This document shows positions 24,969 through 32,298 of a stretch of 47,741 nucleotides of DNA, in pieces. The stretch is from a virus. Made by a program: the position numbers and the translations under genes. The stretch lies in the IMG/VR virus record IMGVR_UViG_3300026521_000074, positions 1 through 47,741 of that record; one strand, written 5' to 3'. How positions within the stretch are numbered: position 1 is the first letter of the stretch; each line of letters starts with the position of its first letter. Below the pieces are notes generated by a model that was not told where the DNA came from, searched no databases, and saw only the letters and a program-made list of their open reading frames with translations.

Positions 24969-26303
24969 TTAAATCTTGATTATCTGTGAACCAGCTTGGA
25001 TTTTGTAAGTAGCTACTAAGTAACGAAGTGTTGATAAAGATAAATCGAAATGCTTAAACTTTTTAGTTTTTTTAACTGTTTTTGTTTTTGCATTTTGCCA
25101 ATATAGGTTTTTTATTTCCCCAATTAAATCTGGGCAGTTATCAGATATAAATAACTTGCCTTGGTAGAAGGCTTGATTTACATATTTGATACCCTCATCA
25201 ATCTTATTATAAGCAGGAGTAGTGTATATACTATAATCTACAGATAAATCATTAGCCACTTGTGCAGCAGCAGGGTCGATAAATCTGTCACGTATCTTCC
25301 CAAACTGACTGTCAAGTTTCTTAATCTCTTTTTGATGATAAGATATAGGAGCTTCATTATCTTTATACTCTCCAACAATATAAATATTTCCAGTCAGAGG
25401 CTCTACAAAACCTACTAAGTACCCAGTGTTATCTGTAAACCCAACATCTAGTGCTGCAATAAACAAACTATCTTTGTTATACTTAATAGTGTTGTGCTCA
25501 ACAACATTCTTATCTTCTGTAAAGGCATAGTAAATAAGCTCTCCGTCAGATTTAGACCATTTACCTTCATACTCTCTACCAAATGTCACTGGGTCAAGCT
25601 CTCTACGCTTACTCTCTATAAATGACTTAGGTATGTACGGGTTATCCTCTGTTGGGAATGTAAAGTTTGTATATCCCGAATACTTCTTAGAAGTGGCTCG
25701 TGAGATAAGCTCATATAAATCATTACTTTCATCCCTAGCTGTACCAATAAAAATTGCCTTAGCATTGTTATACCCATCCTCATTAGTACCAAAATCTGCC
25801 ATAGCAGGTTGGATGTAGTTTTCAAACAAATCTACAAGGTCATCAATATCTTGCCCTTCATCTACAATTACTAACGAGAATTTTCTACCAAGTGCATTTG
25901 CAACTGATTTAGGTGATACAACAAATATAGTTGCCCTATTCTCTAATGTAAATGTGAGAGCTTTAGAGTCTCTTGATACAATCTTAATACCCATACTTAC
26001 AATAGTACGCTCAATGTTTTCAAACATTGTCTTGGCATTTGAGAATGTAGGTGTTATCAGTAGAATAGAGGCATTAGGTATTAAAAGCTCAGCCGAGGCT
26101 GCTTCCGAGATAGCGTAAGTCTTACCAAAACGTCTCCCACAAGTAATTGTCATAATACTGAAATTACCTTCAAAGAAGGTGTCTAGTATTAGTGCTTGTT
26201 TTGGGTGAGGTTGGAAGTTAGTTACTTCATAAATCTTTTCTTTGTTGAGCTGCTTCTTTACAGAAAGGTATATCTCAACATCTGGTGCTAATCTTTGCTC
26301 CAT
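24969..26303 (-). CDS. terL: Terminase large subunit
   Basis: 444 residues. The ATPase domain carries Walker A GRRFGKT (residues 56-62) and Walker B VIVDEGQD (145-152, catalytic Glu after the Asp), with a coupling motif IFIGTARDE near 185-192. The C-terminal RNase H-like nuclease shows AALDVGFTDN (Asp286) and RFIDPAAAQ (Asp343) as likely metal ligands. It drives DNA into the prohead and cuts the concatemer. The ATG is preceded by GGGGGA and follows the small subunit by one base. The C-terminal ITY-like positions and Lys-rich KTKTVKKTKKFKHFD stretch may contact DNA. Assignment is secure; the packaging strategy (cos, pac or direct repeats) cannot be told from this gene alone. Confidence 0.96.
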   Translation of the reverse strand: MEQRLAPDVEIYLSVKKQLNKEKIYEVTNFQPHPKQALILDTFFEGNFSIMTITCGRRFGKTYAISEAASAELLIPNASILLITPTFSNAKTMFENIERTIVSMGIKIVSRDSKALTFTLENRATIFVVSPKSVANALGRKFSLVIVDEGQDIDDLVDLFENYIQPAMADFGTNEDGYNNAKAIFIGTARDESNDLYELISRATSKKYSGYTNFTFPTEDNPYIPKSFIESKRRELDPVTFGREYEGKWSKSDGELIYYAFTEDKNVVEHNTIKYNKDSLFIAALDVGFTDNTGYLVGFVEPLTGNIYIVGEYKDNEAPISYHQKEIKKLDSQFGKIRDRFIDPAAAQVANDLSVDYSIYTTPAYNKIDEGIKYVNQAFYQGKLFISDNCPDLIGEIKNLYWQNAKTKTVKKTKKFKHFDLSLSTLRYLVATYKIQAGSQIIKI

Positions 26304-26304
26304 A

Positions 26305-26859
26305 TTATCCCCCAGTTATCTGATTAACAATACTCAAGTATACGTTATCAGATGTACCTAATTCTTTTTTCTGTCTTTCTTTCAACATACCATCAGCAAT
26401 CATAAGCATATCAACAACATCCTTCTTAGTAGCCTTACTAAAGTCACCATCATACTCTTCTTCTATCTTTTCGAGCTTGGCATCTATAATTTTATTTACT
26501 ATACGAAGTCTGCCCTCTAATGATGAAGCGTATTGGGCGTTTACAAGCTCCGAAACGAAATCTTTGATGTGTGGCTTACCTAAAGTGTTTCTAACGGTTG
26601 TAGGGCTAATTCCAAGCTCCTCAGCTATACCCTTAGTAGACTTACCAATACTATACAACTCACAGATGTTTGTTTCTAGGGCTGTCATAGGTGTGGCAGG
26701 TGCTACTTCTACAATAGGGTGATGCACTACTTCTTCAAAATCCTCTGACTCATCTTCAAATTGTACATTAGAGACTGGCAAGTTTTTTATCATATCTTGC
26801 ACGTCCTCATCAAGCACTTTTAGTCCTTGAATATCTTCGTTTGTTACCTTAATTTCCAT
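26305..26859 (-). CDS. terS: Terminase small subunit
   Basis: 184 residues. A Glu/Asp-rich N-terminus of about 60 residues leads into a helix-turn-helix, with ICELYSIGKSTKGIAEELGIS followed by a recognition helix TTVRNTLG (residues about 65-95; the first stretch is abbreviated in sense, not in position). A helical region suited to oligomerisation follows (VNKIIDAKLEKIEEEY, DVVDMLMIADGMLKE). This build and its place directly before the large subunit support the call. It would recognise the packaging site. The start at 26859 has AGGAGA upstream, and an 81-base sequence with multiple short dyads occupies the leader; it could be the cognate site or a control element. Confidence 0.85.
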   Translation of the reverse strand: MEIKVTNEDIQGLKVLDEDVQDMIKNLPVSNVQFEDESEDFEEVVHHPIVEVAPATPMTALETNICELYSIGKSTKGIAEELGISPTTVRNTLGKPHIKDFVSELVNAQYASSLEGRLRIVNKIIDAKLEKIEEEYDGDFSKATKKDVVDMLMIADGMLKERQKKELGTSDNVYLSIVNQITGG

Positions 26860-26869
26860 ACATTCTCCT

Positions 26870-26950
26870 AACTTTCTTTAAATGTGGCTCAAAGCCCCAG
26901 TACAGCGTACTTTCAGTGGGGTGGTCAAGACCATCAGTTTACTGTTTACC
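26870..26950 (-). repeat. 81-base inverted repeat, copy A, in small terminase leader
   Basis: Read on the minus strand this is 74/81 identical, without gaps, to 43701-43781 on the plus strand. It covers the last four codons of the upstream zinc-ribbon gene and nearly all of the leader of the small terminase gene. It contains short dyads CAGT-aa-ACTG, GGTC-tt-GACC, ACT-gaa-AGT and GGCT-ttg-AGCC. Confidence 0.9.
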
Positions 26951-27211
26951 AGAATTACTAATATTATTTACAAAAGTATATAATCCATTTTCTAGTAATG
27001 CTATAAATAATTCTTTCTTTTGACGTGGACTAACCACTTTACCAAATCTTAGTAATCTGTCATTTGCTTCTGTACATACGTGACATCTTGTTTGTCTGTT
27101 GTATTCTCTTAATGGAGCACTAGCCAGTCTGCCACACGAGCACACATAATTTATATTACCATTTTTAACACCATACAGATTAACCAATCTTGGGGATTTT
27201 ATATCAATCAT
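26939..27211 (-). CDS. Small zinc-ribbon-like protein
   Basis: 90 residues, ATG at 27211 with AAGG upstream and a CGATATAC 27 bases before the start, so it is the first gene of the late minus-strand run. Two cysteine pairs, VCSCG and RCHVC about 20 residues apart, suggest a small zinc ribbon; the C-terminal half is a basic helix (RQKKELFIALLENGL). The last four codons lie within the 81-base repeat, so its C-terminus GKQ is partly set by that element. No named family is recognised. A late regulator or a packaging accessory factor is possible, given that it precedes the terminases. Confidence 0.6.
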   Translation of the reverse strand: MIDIKSPRLVNLYGVKNGNINYVCSCGRLASAPLREYNRQTRCHVCTEANDRLLRFGKVVSPRQKKELFIALLENGLYTFVNNISNSGKQ

Positions 27212-27237
27212 TTTTATACCTTAAACTTTTCTTTATT

Positions 27238-27245
27238 GTATATCG
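27238..27245 (-). promoter_or_regulatory. Late promoter-like CGATATAC (first of the late run)
   Basis: CGATATAC on the minus strand, 27 bases before the zinc-ribbon gene, at the divergence point with the plus-strand operon. Confidence 0.55.
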
Positions 27246-27325
27246 CACTTTATACACATTATTGGGCTAAATTGACTAATATGTGATATTACTTTGAAAT
27301 ATTTACGATATATGTTATATAGCAC

Positions 27326-27354
27326 TTGACATTAGAAGCTTTTAGTGTTATAAT
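27326..27354 (+). promoter_or_regulatory. Sigma70-type promoter
   Basis: TTGACA (27326-27331), 17-base spacer, TATAAT (27349-27354), followed by AC. It drives the 27.4-31.2 kb operon. The TG before the -10 box (GTTATAATAC) is shared with other promoters in the right arm. Confidence 0.85.
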
Positions 27355-27379
27355 ACGTGTATAAAAACTTAAAGGAGTT

Positions 27380-27421
27380 ATGATGAAAATCAAAACACAA
27401 CTAGGAGAAACAGATGGGTAA
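27380..27421 (+). CDS. 13-residue leader peptide
   Basis: A short reading frame, MMKIKTQLGETDG, has a strong AAAGGAG site and starts about 25 bases after the predicted -10 box. Its stop TAA overlaps the first codons of the next gene (ATGGGTAA), so terminating ribosomes could reinitiate there. It may be a translational leader. It is too short to assess by homology. Confidence 0.5.
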   Translation: MMKIKTQLGETDG

Positions 27422-27758
27422 AGATGTACCAGTGATGCCACCTCTAAATGAGAAGGTTGCAAGAGGAAAAAAACGTGGTAGAAAACGTAAACTTGTTTTT
27501 GTAAAAGGTACAGAGGTATCTTCTGAAACATTTGGTGTTGGTACTGTACTTAGAGAAGGTATGAATGGTATACTTATCTGTGATTTTGGTGGCTCAGTTA
27601 GAGAAGTACCAAAAGATACTTTAGCAATACGTGAAGGTGATAGTGCTGATGACGTTGCAGATGTAGAAGAGAATTTAACACCTATTGATATGGGTTATGA
27701 TGGCTCTGATGATGATGGTGCTATTGGTGATACAGACAATGGAGTAAGTGATGAGTAA
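27414..27758 (+). CDS. Basic/acidic protein with AT-hook-like and Tudor-like parts
   Basis: 114 residues. Residues about 17-27 (ARGKKRGRKRK) resemble an AT-hook, a minor-groove DNA-binding motif. Residues about 38-72 (FGVGTVLREGMNGILICDFGG) match the small beta-barrel seen at the C-terminus of UvrD/PcrA helicases, where the F-G-x-G-T-V motif binds RNA polymerase or nucleic acid; the first 20 residues of this stretch are the diagnostic ones. The C-terminal 40 residues are very acidic. As first full gene of the operon it could be a transcription or chromatin-type regulator, which is inference. It overlaps the leader peptide at its start and the next gene at its stop. Confidence 0.65.
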   Translation: MGKDVPVMPPLNEKVARGKKRGRKRKLVFVKGTEVSSETFGVGTVLREGMNGILICDFGGSVREVPKDTLAIREGDSADDVADVEENLTPIDMGYDGSDDDGAIGDTDNGVSDE

Positions 27759-28053
27759 AGAGAATGAAGAGGTAGAAACTTTAGTAGAGGCTATGGATTA
27801 CTTCTTACCTATCAACTTAGTCCAACAACGGGACATCACTTTAAAAGCTCTTAATGAGGAAGGTGAAGTAGATGATATTGAGCTTACTCTTGATATGACT
27901 TGGGCTAAAGGGATGTTAGGTGTTATGCCACTATTCCGTACTTTAGAAGCAGCTAAAGAGTATGCAGGTGAAGCTGCTGAGGTACTTGTATTTTCTGGAC
28001 CGATGATTAAAGGATTTGAAGATGAGCAAGAAACTGATAAAATTGACGGATGA
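27751..28053 (+). CDS. Unrecognised small acidic protein
   Basis: 100 residues from ATG 27751, preceded by GGAG; an in-frame GTG lies one codon upstream. It overlaps the previous stop by 8 bases and the next start by 32. The N-terminal half is acidic with a LVEAMDYFLPINLVQQRDI segment, and the middle has DIELTLDMTWAKGMLGVMP. There are no membrane segments or metal motifs. The tight overlap on both sides suggests coupled translation within the operon. No function is assigned. Confidence 0.65.
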   Translation: MSKENEEVETLVEAMDYFLPINLVQQRDITLKALNEEGEVDDIELTLDMTWAKGMLGVMPLFRTLEAAKEYAGEAAEVLVFSGPMIKGFEDEQETDKIDG

Positions 28054-28513
28054 TTGGGCACTTCATCCTAAAGTTGCTGAGCAATTAGTTCCAGTACTAA
28101 CGCAAAACCAAAAAGATTTACTAACTCCCATACTAATCAACTCTTCGAGTATTGATAGTATACGTAGGTCTTTTCTGGAATTGTTTAGAAAAACAAATAG
28201 TTTATTTTCACCACTTAGTTTTAGGTACTCCTACTCCTTCAACGTATCTGGTAAAAGAAACATTACAGTTGTACCAAAGTACTATCTTGAAAAAGACTTG
28301 AATATGATGGTAAATGACTACAAGATTATTACACAAGTTTCTCATATTGTACCAGAAGGTAAAGATTGGGAAGAAGAGGCTTACGAGCTTATTAACTACT
28401 TCCAAGGGAGTGCTGCAAAGACAGCTTTCGAGTTAGTGAAAACTTATTGTGATGATGGTACATATAGGGGCTATAAATGCAGAGAGATATTCAGAGACAA
28501 ACCAGTAAGGTAA
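28022..28513 (+). CDS. Unrecognised protein of the early operon
   Basis: 163 residues from ATG 28022, with AAAGGA 7 bases upstream; a TTG two codons earlier is less likely. The sequence has basic helices (SIDSIRRSFLELFRKTN), a beta-rich centre (FRYSYSFNVSGKRNITVVPK) and a helical C-terminal third ending GYKCREIFRDKPVR. There is no clear catalytic signature. Its C-terminus overlaps the next gene by 37 bases. Context suggests a nucleic-acid-related role, but this is weak. Confidence 0.65.
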   Translation: MSKKLIKLTDDWALHPKVAEQLVPVLTQNQKDLLTPILINSSSIDSIRRSFLELFRKTNSLFSPLSFRYSYSFNVSGKRNITVVPKYYLEKDLNMMVNDYKIITQVSHIVPEGKDWEEEAYELINYFQGSAAKTAFELVKTYCDDGTYRGYKCREIFRDKPVR

Positions 28514-28797
28514 AGAAACGTCCATATAAAAAACTAACTGATGAGGATGTTGAATTTATTACAAACAACTACTTAGTACTATCTGACAAAAGACTTGGAT
28601 GGATACTTGGTAGGAATGAGGCAACTATTAGGAAGCACAGACAGCTACTAGGACTTAGTAGAGTTAAAGTAAATATTCAAGAGGTGTTGGCAGAAATGCC
28701 AATTATTGTCTGGATGCCACGAAGTCACTTTGATGGCACAGACACAGATTTAAAAAATTTAAAAATTATCGGAGAAAATTATGACAGAAGCAATTAG
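28477..28797 (+). CDS. Helix-turn-helix DNA-binding protein
   Basis: 106 residues. After a basic N-terminus (QTSKVKKRPYKKLTDEDV), residues about 22-65 form a homeodomain-like helix-turn-helix: VEFITNNYLVLSDKRLGWIL then GRNEATIRKHRQLLGLSR, where the second stretch is the recognition helix. The C-terminal 40 residues are unassigned. Small proteins of this kind in phage operons are usually regulators or DNA-binding accessories. It overlaps both neighbours (37 bases upstream, 17 downstream). Target sites are unknown. Confidence 0.7.
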   Translation: MQRDIQRQTSKVKKRPYKKLTDEDVEFITNNYLVLSDKRLGWILGRNEATIRKHRQLLGLSRVKVNIQEVLAEMPIIVWMPRSHFDGTDTDLKNLKIIGENYDRSN

Positions 28798-29323
28798 ACT
28801 AATCCAAGGTGTTACATCACCTGCACAAGTAAACAGAATTATTGATTGGAATTATGGTAGAAACAAACTAGAGCTTGACTCAAACCTTGAAATCAATATG
28901 TTAGCAGAAGAGGCTAAAGAGTATTTTGATGCAAAAACATTTGTGGACAGAGTGGATGCAGTATGTGACCTTATCTTTGTAGGAGTTGGTACACTTGCCA
29001 AAACTTCCAATGCTTACCACCTTTCAGCTAAGGAGCTATTTGCACCTATTGACTTTATTCTTACTGACTTTGTTGGTAGAGTAGAAGCAGAAGGTATTTC
29101 ATCAGAGGTGTTCATGGGTATGCTCACTGAAAGCTTAGATGCAGTTATCACTGCAAATGAGGAGAAGGGTACAGACAGAGACGAGAATGGTAAGGTTAAA
29201 AAGCCAGAAGGTTTTGTACCACCAGAAGAGAGAATTGCAGAGATTGTAGAGAAGTTTAAAGCTCTCTCCACAGAGGCAGCTACACAAGACATGGGACAAG
29301 TGTTTCCACAAGGAGGTAATTAA
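28781..29323 (+). CDS. MazG-like NTP pyrophosphohydrolase
   Basis: 180 residues. Residues about 38-70 carry the all-alpha NTP-PPase signature: MLAEEAKEYFDA supplies the E-E-x-x-E metal ligands (Glu43, Glu44, Glu47) and RVDAVCDLIFVGVG supplies the D-x-x-x-D pair (Asp59, Asp63). A later NEEKGTDRDENGKVKKPEGF segment resembles the loop seen in phage phosphoribosyl-ATP-pyrophosphohydrolase-like proteins. Enzymes of this group hydrolyse dNTPs or NTPs to monophosphates, or in phages lower (p)ppGpp-type signals. It begins 17 bases inside the previous gene and its stop shares a base with the next start (TAATG). The substrate is not predictable. Confidence 0.78.
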   Translation: MTEAIRLIQGVTSPAQVNRIIDWNYGRNKLELDSNLEINMLAEEAKEYFDAKTFVDRVDAVCDLIFVGVGTLAKTSNAYHLSAKELFAPIDFILTDFVGRVEAEGISSEVFMGMLTESLDAVITANEEKGTDRDENGKVKKPEGFVPPEERIAEIVEKFKALSTEAATQDMGQVFPQGGN

Positions 29324-29583
29324 TGCCATTACCAAAGAAACTAAACTGCCAAGACGTAGATAGTATCTTCCAAAACTTTATTGGGGGTGCTACGGTCAAG
29401 GCAATAGCAGAAGACTTAGACGTTACCAGACTTACAGTTACAAGAGTCCTTCGTAAAGAGACTTACCAAGACTGTACAGAAGCTCATGCCAAGCTACCAG
29501 AAAACTTCTTTGAAACTGTTGATGAGCGTATGAAAGCAAACCAACGTAGAAGTAGAGGACAAGGCAAGAAGGTGAATTCGTAA
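29323..29583 (+). CDS. Small helix-turn-helix protein
   Basis: 86 residues, with GGAGG just upstream. Residues about 8-50 form a resolvase-like helix-turn-helix: VDSIFQNFIGGATVKAIAEDL (first helices; abbreviated) then DVTRLTVTRVLRKETYQD as the recognition part. The C-terminus is basic (ANQRRSRGQGKKVNS). It resembles small phage DNA-binding regulators. Start and stop both overlap neighbours by one base (TAATG), so translation is coupled. It is likely a regulator or a terminase-like HTH relic; regulator is preferred given the operon. Confidence 0.7.
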   Translation: MPLPKKLNCQDVDSIFQNFIGGATVKAIAEDLDVTRLTVTRVLRKETYQDCTEAHAKLPENFFETVDERMKANQRRSRGQGKKVNS

Positions 29584-29852
29584 TGAAAAAACTTGCAGAT
29601 TTCCTTCTATGGGTTGGCGTTATTCTGAGTTTGCTTGGGTTAGCCACAACTACTGGGTTTTACTTTAGTAGTATTATCCACTTTGGGGTGTCTGAGGCAG
29701 TCCATTTTGTTGATGTAGCTCTCCTAACCCTACGAGTCGCAGTCACTGGTACATTCTATTTTGTAACACTTATCATTAGTGTCCTATCTTTGGGGCTTCC
29801 TATTGATGGGTTGGATAAATTCCGTGATAGTAAGACACCAGATACTGTGTAA
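29583..29852 (+). CDS. Two-helix membrane protein
   Basis: 89 residues with AAGGTG upstream of ATG 29583. Two long hydrophobic segments are visible: residues about 5-30 (FLLWVGVILSLLGLATTTGF) and about 47-72 (ALLTLRVAVTGTFYFVTLII). The ends are charged. It would sit in the inner membrane. No family is recognised. It lies between an HTH gene and a small cysteine-rich gene, and could act in host membrane takeover or exclusion. Confidence 0.65.
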   Translation: MKKLADFLLWVGVILSLLGLATTTGFYFSSIIHFGVSEAVHFVDVALLTLRVAVTGTFYFVTLIISVLSLGLPIDGLDKFRDSKTPDTV

Positions 29853-30057
29853 CTTATGTGACACCCTTGCAGCACCTTTATGTAGCTGTGAGAGTGTTGC
29901 TGTAGTCTATACAAAAGAAGAAAAAGAAGTTTTAGCAGTTTATACTAATGATTTATCCCAGTGTACTCTCCTAAAAGTTTGGGAAGATGACGAAGGACGT
30001 ATCCATAAGGTAAACAAACTACGACATATAACTGAGGCGAAAGTCTCTAAAATTTAA
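29806..30057 (+). CDS. Small cysteine-cluster protein
   Basis: About 83 residues if started at ATG 29806; a GTG at 29779 and a GTG at 29824 are alternatives, and the start is uncertain because the first part overlaps the membrane protein gene. The cysteine cluster CNLCDTLAAPLCSC could bind zinc. It is followed by a beta-rich domain (VAVVYTKEEKEVLAVY, TLLKVWEDDEGRIHKV). The true protein may start near the first cysteine. Function unknown. Confidence 0.5.
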   Translation: MGWINSVIVRHQILCNLCDTLAAPLCSCESVAVVYTKEEKEVLAVYTNDLSQCTLLKVWEDDEGRIHKVNKLRHITEAKVSKI

Positions 30058-30071
30058 GCTTGGAGGCATAA

Positions 30072-30527
30072 ATGCACTACAATTTCGCAGAAGATTTAAA
30101 AACTTCTGATAAAATAGAGGTAAATGTTATAAAAAAACTACAAGAAGCTTACAAAGACTTCAAGTTTCATTCATTTTCTGGCACTAAAGGTTTTGATTGT
30201 ATCTTTTCTATGGGGGAAAAGACCTATTCTTTAGAGATAAAAGCAGACTTTTTTGCAGTAAACACTGGTAATATGGTGGTAGAGTATGAGAGTTGGGGTA
30301 AACCAGCAGGTATTGTAACAACTAAAGCTAACTTTATAGCTTATGCAATGATGAGAAGTATAGATGATTTCGATTTGTATTTAATAAATACTGAGAAACA
30401 GCGTAAAATGATTGCAGATGAGTTGTATTTTGATACAATGGTAGGTGGAGACATCGGTAGTAACACTAGATTATACCGATTTAAGATGGATTTATTCAAA
30501 GAGTACGCAACAGAAGTAAAGGTGTAA
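30072..30527 (+). CDS. PD-(D/E)XK nuclease-like protein
   Basis: 151 residues, with GGAGG before the ATG. The restriction-endonuclease-like core is visible: Asp42 in KGFDCIF, then Glu55-x-Lys57 in YSLEIKAD, the D...E-x-K metal triad. A following GKPAGIVTTKANFIAYAM block is a pattern seen in phage proteins related to Holliday-junction resolvases and restriction-like nucleases. Such enzymes cut branched DNA or degrade host DNA. It lies in the operon with the MazG-like and HTH genes, suggesting DNA metabolism. I am fairly confident of the fold and less of the substrate. Confidence 0.72.
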   Translation: MHYNFAEDLKTSDKIEVNVIKKLQEAYKDFKFHSFSGTKGFDCIFSMGEKTYSLEIKADFFAVNTGNMVVEYESWGKPAGIVTTKANFIAYAMMRSIDDFDLYLINTEKQRKMIADELYFDTMVGGDIGSNTRLYRFKMDLFKEYATEVKV

Positions 30528-30529
30528 CA

Positions 30530-31087
30530 ATGGTATCATTAGTTAGTTTGAATTATTTAATGGAAAATACTCTTTTGAGCTTGAATTTGCAGCATGGTTC
30601 AGCTCAATTCAAAAACCTCCTAAGATTATACAGAGAAGATAAGGCAACTTTCCAGTTTACTATACACTTTGGAGAAATTTACTTGGGTGTTATATCTAAA
30701 GAAAACTTCACGGATAGGTATTACATTAAGTTTCATTTTGGTGCTTCGGCTATAAGAGAGAGGATGACTATTTTTGATTATCGTACCATTTTAAATAGAT
30801 TTTTACTAGGAGAATTAATAATTCTTGAAGAAGATTTTATACAATTATCTCAAATTTACGCAGCAGGAGAGGTGTTACAAGCCCGTAATGAGTTATCAGA
30901 GGTAAACATTCCTGCAAGTAAGGAATTTATGTTTGATTGGCAAGTTAGTAGTGAAGGTTTTGTCTCTATAGAAGGGGTGTCACAACCTTATTACTTAAAA
31001 ATTAGTGTAGTAACATTAAATTTACTTATAGTAGCTTGGAGGAGAATGGATGCAGAAAAACATAAAGCAAAAGCCGAGAAACTTTGA
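30530..31087 (+). CDS. Unrecognised protein of the early operon
   Basis: 185 residues, starting 2 bases after the nuclease stop with AAAGG upstream. The N-terminal part is helical (LENTLLSL-like pattern within MENTLLSLNLQHGSAQFKN). Then comes a beta segment (FTIHFGEIYLGVIS, YYIKFHFGASAI) and a helical middle (DYRTILNRFLLGELIILEED). No catalytic motif is seen. The C-terminus overlaps the start of the next small gene, whose strong ribosome-binding site lies inside this coding sequence. Confidence 0.65.
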   Translation: MVSLVSLNYLMENTLLSLNLQHGSAQFKNLLRLYREDKATFQFTIHFGEIYLGVISKENFTDRYYIKFHFGASAIRERMTIFDYRTILNRFLLGELIILEEDFIQLSQIYAAGEVLQARNELSEVNIPASKEFMFDWQVSSEGFVSIEGVSQPYYLKISVVTLNLLIVAWRRMDAEKHKAKAEKL

Positions 31088-31190
31088 CATATTGAAAAGT
31101 TATCGTAGAGAGATTAATCTGGTTACAAAAACTGTACCAGATAAAAAGAAATATTCTGGGAAGGAGAAGCATAAAAAGCTTCCCTTTTGA
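31050..31190 (+). CDS. 46-residue basic protein, last gene of the operon
   Basis: The frame begins MQKNIKQKPRNFDILKSYRR and ends KEKHKKLPF. GGAGGAG lies just before the ATG, inside the previous gene, which supports real translation. The product is strongly basic (many Lys and Arg) and could bind nucleic acid. Its last codons form the stem of the terminator hairpin, and TGA lies in the T-run. It overlaps the previous gene by 38 bases. Confidence 0.6.
   Translation: MQKNIKQKPRNFDILKSYRREINLVTKTVPDKKKYSGKEKHKKLPF
31158..31188 (+). terminator. Intrinsic terminator of the 27.4-31.2 kb operon
   Basis: GGGAAGgagaagc...gcTTCCC-type hairpin with a nested GAAGC/GCTTC stem, followed by TTTT. It overlaps the end of the last operon gene and precedes the converging minus-strand genes. 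Confidence 0.7.
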
Positions 31191-31209
31191 TTAATAGTTA
31201 ATTTTAAAG

Positions 31210-31223
31210 AGGTCCGAAGACCT
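31210..31223 (-). terminator. UUCG-tetraloop hairpin after minus-strand genes
   Basis: On the minus strand AGGTC-TTCG-GACCT forms a five-base stem with the very stable C(UUCG)G loop, then CTTTAAAATT. It lies 7 bases past the stop of the 168-residue gene. A second short stem, CTAAG-taacaa-CTTAG, precedes it and includes the stop codon. Likely terminator. Confidence 0.65.
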
Positions 31224-31229
31224 AAGTTG

Positions 31230-31736
31230 TTACTTAGGGTCTTCTTCTTCCTCACCTTGTTGTGGTACATAAGGGATAGCCTCTTGTGGAGCTAGATAAA
31301 TTTTACCATAAAACCCACTTGACTCCATTTTACTACCAAATCTTTCAAACTTGATAGAGTAGGTATCAGCTTTTCCACCTAATATAGCAGTATCTTGTCC
31401 TGCTTGTAGGTTAATTCCATTAGTGACAATATTAATGTCACTTACATCAAACGTAACTACTGCATCACCATAAGCCTCTGCATCTTCTACAGCTGCCTCT
31501 ACAGAAACACCTAACATTTGCGTCTCTAAAAGTCCAAGTACATCTTCTGAAAACGTAACTACAATGTTATCAGCAGATAAAATTGGAAGTTGAAGTCTAC
31601 ATTCAAGTGCGTTATTTTCATTAGGTGTAAAATCACTAGCTTCAACTAGCACTTTTCTAACACCGTCTTTCACAGCCTCTTTAACATTAGCCGAAGCTAA
31701 TGGAAGAGGAGCAATATTTAGATTTTTAATTCCCAT
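31230..31736 (-). CDS. Probable virion protein, paralogue-like to its neighbour
   Basis: 168 residues, with AGGAGA before ATG 31736. Beta-rich and acidic, without cysteines near a motif or membrane helices. The first 30 residues (NLNIAPLPLASANVKEAVKD) resemble those of the upstream gene (FAPLALDAAKTKEAM), and both contain a LRL/LQL-P strand next. This suggests an old duplication. The pair is transcribed from a late-type CGATATAT element, so these are probably structural, for example head decoration or tail proteins. The C-terminus is a Glu/Asp-rich tail (QQGEEEEDPK). No family is recognised. Confidence 0.6.
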   Translation of the reverse strand: MGIKNLNIAPLPLASANVKEAVKDGVRKVLVEASDFTPNENNALECRLQLPILSADNIVVTFSEDVLGLLETQMLGVSVEAAVEDAEAYGDAVVTFDVSDINIVTNGINLQAGQDTAILGGKADTYSIKFERFGSKMESSGFYGKIYLAPQEAIPYVPQQGEEEEDPK

Positions 31737-31752
31737 CTATTCTCCTTTTATC

Positions 31753-32262
31753 TTATACTTCTACTGGTAAAGGTATTGGAGCATCTAAGTCCATAAATCC
31801 ACCTTCTACAACACCAAACTCACCTAGTGCTCTACCAACTCTAGGAGCAGTAAGTAGATTGTAACTACCATTTAGGTATAGTGAAGTGCCTCTTACAGTT
31901 ACATTAACTGAAGGGTCTTCTTCAATATTACCATCTTCCTCTAGTGTTGCGTATAGCTCTGCTGCATCAACACTGATAGTGTACGATTGTAGGCTGTAAG
32001 CTTCCTCATCTGTAGTTTTGTGGTTTACTGTAGGAGCTATTGTAAACTCTCCACCCGTATTCTGTGCTACTTCCAACCATTCTTTACCCAAGATAATGTG
32101 TAAACCGTCAGTAGCTGCCATATCAATGTTAATTTCTGCGTTGAAGACATTACGAGACTCCGTACACATTTCTGGAGTGAGTCTTAAAGTTGCCTTAGCC
32201 TCACCCATAGCTTCTTTTGTTTTGGCAGCGTCTAGTGCCAGTGGTGCGAATTCAATATTCAT
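31753..32262 (-). CDS. Probable virion protein of the late pair
   Basis: 169 residues, with AAAGGAG before ATG 32262. A helical N-terminus (DAAKTKEAMGEAKATL) is followed by repeated beta strands (VFNAEINIDMAA, YTISVDAAELYATL, NVTVRGTSLYLNG). It is acidic, with no anchor or enzyme motif. It shares its N-terminal pattern with the gene downstream. The CGATATAT element 29 bases upstream ties it to the late regulon although it lies far from the other late genes. A decoration or minor capsid role is inferred. Confidence 0.6.
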   Translation of the reverse strand: MNIEFAPLALDAAKTKEAMGEAKATLRLTPEMCTESRNVFNAEINIDMAATDGLHIILGKEWLEVAQNTGGEFTIAPTVNHKTTDEEAYSLQSYTISVDAAELYATLEEDGNIEEDPSVNVTVRGTSLYLNGSYNLLTAPRVGRALGEFGVVEGGFMDLDAPIPLPVEV

Positions 32263-32290
32263 GAATTTCTCCTTTGTTTTTAAGATACCA

Positions 32291-32298
32291 ATATATCG
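32291..32298 (-). promoter_or_regulatory. Late promoter-like CGATATAT
   Basis: CGATATAT on the minus strand, 29 bases before the 169-residue gene, followed by TGGTATCT. Confidence 0.5.

Noticed and set aside
27289-27531. 80-codon minus-strand frame over the early promoter
   Set aside because: It overlaps the promoter and the first operon gene in antisense and has no ribosome-binding site or recognisable protein.
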